Source of the DNA: Thermodesulfatator sp.
GTDB lineage: Bacteria; Desulfobacterota; Thermodesulfobacteria; Thermodesulfobacteriales; Thermodesulfobacteriaceae
Length of the DNA: 14,880 nt
Reading direction: 5' to 3'
Assembly (NCBI GenBank): GCA_026993045.1
Contig: JALWWR010000152.1
Coordinates: 1 to 14,880, forward strand
The translations under genes were made by a program, and so were the position numbers. This document shows, piece after piece, positions 12,901 through 14,880 of this stretch. Positions within the stretch are counted from its first letter, which is position 1; the number at the start of each line of letters is the position of its first letter. The notes under the pieces are model-generated. The model ran no database searches. It saw nothing but the letters and a program-made list of their open reading frames with translations, and was not told where the DNA came from.

Positions 12901-14880
12901 TTATAATTCTTTGCTTATTTCAACCATCTCGTAGACTTCGATGAGGTCTCCCTCTTTGATGTCATTAAAGTTTTCCAACCCCACTCCGCACTCATAACCT
13001 GCTGCCACTTCCTTTACGTCTTCTTTGAAACGTTTAAGAGAGGCGATCTTTCCGGTATATACCACCACCCCTTCCCGTAAGAGACGGGCCTTGGCCCCTC
13101 GGACGATCTTGCCCTCCTTTACGTAGCAGCCCGCCACCGTGCCCACTTTGGGCACCCGGAAGGTGGCCCGGACCTCAGCCACCCCTAGGATCTGCTCTTC
13201 GTACTCCGGTTCCAGCAATCCGGAAAGGGCCTTTTTGATGTCCTCTACCGCCTGATAGATTACGTCGTAATAGCGGATGTCCACCTTCTCCTGTTTGGCC
13301 ACCTCTTTGGCTTTACCGGTGGGCCGGACATTGAAGCCCAGGACGATGGCCTCCGAGGCCGCCGCCAGCATCACGTCGCTTTCACTGATGGCCCCAAGAC
13401 CAGAACGGATGATGTTCACCCGCACTTCGTCCGTGGAAAGTTTTTGGAGGGCCTCTTTTAAGGCCTCCAAGGTGCCCTGAACGTCGGCCTTGAGCACGAT
13501 CTTTAGTTCTTTAATCTCGCCTTCTTGTAGTTTTTCAAAGACCTTCTCTAAAGAGACCCGGGCCTCTCTAGCCCTTTCTTCCTCCCGGGCTTTGCGTTGC
13601 CGGTATTCCGCCACCCGTCGAGCTTTGGTCTCATCCGGCATTACGATGAAATCGTCTCCGGCCTGGGGGACCTCCTCAAAGCCCAAGACTTCTACCGGCG
13701 TGGCAGGCGGGGCCTCTTTAAGGCGCCGACCGTGTTCGTCTAGCATGGCCCGCACCCGCCCAAAAGTAAGTCCAGCCACGAAGGCCTCTCCCTCCCGGAG
13801 GGTGCCCTCCTGGACAATAACGGTGGCCACCGGCCCCTTGCCTTTGTCCAGACGGCTTTCAATGATTCGTCCCCGGGCCGGACGGTTGGGGGCAGCCTTG
13901 AGTTCCAACATCTCGGCCTGAAGCAATACCAGCTCTAAAAGTTCCTCTATGCCTTGGCGTTTTTTGGCCGAGACCTCCGCCATTAGGGTCTCCCCACCCC
14001 AGTCTTCCGGGACCAGCCCTAGCTCCGCCAGCTCGCTCTTGACCCTCTCGGGATTGGCGTCAGGTTTATCAATCTTGTTGATGGCCACTACGATGGGCAC
14101 CCCGGCCGCTCGGGCGTGATCGATGGCCTCTCGGGTCTGATCCATCACCCCGTCATCCGCCGCCACCACTAGGATCACCAGGTCGGTCACCTGGGCCCCC
14201 CGAGCCCGCATGGAGGTAAAGGCCTCGTGTCCCGGGGTATCGATGAAAGTGATTTCTCGGCCGCCAGAAAGTTTTACTTTGTAAGCTCCAATATGTTGCG
14301 TAATTCCCCCGGCTTCGCGAGCCGCCACGTCCGTTTTCCGAATGGCGTCCAAAAGGGTGGTCTTCCCATGATCCACGTGTCCCATCACGGTGACAATGGG
14401 AGGACGGGGTTTAAGCTCCTCCGGAGCCGGAGGCACGTATTCTAAAAGCATCTCTTCTTCTACTGGAGCCGCCTCCACCTCGTAACCAAATTCTTCTGCT
14501 ACGATGGCTGCGGTCTCAGCGTCAATGGACTGGTTGATGGTTACCGCGGTGCCTAGCTCCATAAACTTTCGGATAATATCCGCTGCCCGAACCCCCATGA
14601 GCTTGGCCAGCTCTCCTACCTGGATAGTCTCGTGCACCTTGATCTTGCGTTTTTTAGGGGGAGCTGTAGGCGGGCGCTCTTCTTTTTTCTCAGGGGGGGG
14701 CGCTTTTTTCGCTTTCTCCTCCTCTTCTTCTGCTAACATCTCAAGGCCCTCTGGCCCCTTTTCCAGTTCTTCCATTAGCTCCAGTTCTTCCAGAATTTCT
14801 TCCCGTTCTCGTTTGGGAGGAGCGCCCTTTTTGGCCTTCTTTTTGGGCTTTTCTTGCGCCTCCGGTCGTTCTTTCGCTTT
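12901..14880 (-). CDS. infB: Translation initiation factor IF-2 (partial, N-terminus beyond right edge)
   Basis: The GTPase that brings fMet-tRNA to the 30S subunit and promotes subunit joining. 659 residues are visible. The first 80 or so are Lys/Glu/Pro-rich and disordered-looking, as usual for the IF-2 N-terminal region, and remain open to the window edge (14880), so the apparent start at 14775 is internal. An IF2_N domain (visible residues about 80-135) precedes the G domain: G1 GHVDHGKTT (167-175), G2 region [14 protein letters not shown]3 DTPGH (214-218), G4 NKID (268-271), G5 SAKK. Domains II-IV follow and end [11 protein letters not shown]. It leads the visible part of the operon, with ylxP 15 bases downstream; nusA is commonly upstream but lies outside the window. 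Confidence 0.98.
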   Translation of the reverse strand, partial: KAKERPEAQEKPKKKAKKGAPPKREREEILEELELMEELEKGPEGLEMLAEEEEEKAKKAPPPEKKEERPPTAPPKKRKIKVHETIQVGELAKLMGVRAADIIRKFMELGTAVTINQSIDAETAAIVAEEFGYEVEAAPVEEEMLLEYVPPAPEELKPRPPIVTVMGHVDHGKTTLLDAIRKTDVAAREAGGITQHIGAYKVKLSGGREITFIDTPGHEAFTSMRARGAQVTDLVILVVAADDGVMDQTREAIDHARAAGVPIVVAINKIDKPDANPERVKSELAELGLVPEDWGGETLMAEVSAKKRQGIEELLELVLLQAEMLELKAAPNRPARGRIIESRLDKGKGPVATVIVQEGTLREGEAFVAGLTFGRVRAMLDEHGRRLKEAPPATPVEVLGFEEVPQAGDDFIVMPDETKARRVAEYRQRKAREEERAREARVSLEKVFEKLQEGEIKELKIVLKADVQGTLEALKEALQKLSTDEVRVNIIRSGLGAISESDVMLAAASEAIVLGFNVRPTGKAKEVAKQEKVDIRYYDVIYQAVEDIKKALSGLLEPEYEEQILGVAEVRATFRVPKVGTVAGCYVKEGKIVRGAKARLLREGVVVYTGKIASLKRFKEDVKEVAAGYECGVGLENFNDIKEGDLIEVYEMVEISKEL

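Noticed and set aside
13490..13921. Ser/Thr-rich 143-residue plus-strand frame
   Set aside because: It is the antisense shadow of infB; composition and position give no support for a gene.
1..14880. A defence system, CRISPR array, prophage or other unusual gene cluster
   Set aside because: All coding regions belong to familiar housekeeping or transport families. I saw no repeat array, integrase, transposase or toxin-like gene; novelty, if any, is in the non-coding control regions.

Overview
The window looks like chromosomal DNA from a free-living, probably thermophilic Gram-negative bacterium. The proteins are rich in Glu, Lys and Arg, intergenic gaps are very short, and most genes have strong GGAGG-type ribosome binding sites. 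The stand-alone glucose-6-phosphate isomerase resembles the isomerase half of transaldolase/PGI fusions. Together with the infB-ylxP-rbfA-nrnA-truB-rpsO-pnp order, this fits a deep-branching thermophile such as a Thermodesulfobacteriota member. That placement is inference from memory of these families, not a search result. No mobile element, CRISPR array, tRNA, rRNA or phage gene was seen.

Left part (1-3436, minus strand): a branched-chain amino acid-type ABC transporter operon, livH-livM-livG followed by a periplasmic binding protein cut by the left edge. The first three genes abut or overlap. No livF lies between livG and the binding protein. Centre-left (3535-6250, plus strand): pgi, then a two-TM potassium channel with an RCK domain. 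Centre (6192-7885): 5-formyltetrahydrofolate cyclo-ligase (minus) and argF (plus) diverge from a 155-bp region, the longest non-coding stretch in the window. It holds interleaved promoters and a structured argF leader. Both convergent boundaries (channel/cyclo-ligase and argF/pnp) overlap at their 3' ends.

Right part (7871-14880, minus strand): the classic translation and RNA-metabolism operon in the order infB (5' end outside the window), ylxP, rbfA, nrnA, truB, rpsO, pnp. Its products act in translation initiation, 30S maturation, tRNA modification, oligoribonucleotide turnover and mRNA decay. Most junctions are one to a few bases or overlapping. The exception is a 71-bp structured gap before rpsO, a plausible ribosomal-protein leader.

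The gene content is ordinary. What deserves attention is non-coding or translational: an attenuator-like argF leader, a hairpin before rpsO, a hairpin that could bring a distant Shine-Dalgarno to the channel start, and an internal SD plus TTG in the channel gene where MthK-type channels make a separate soluble RCK subunit.
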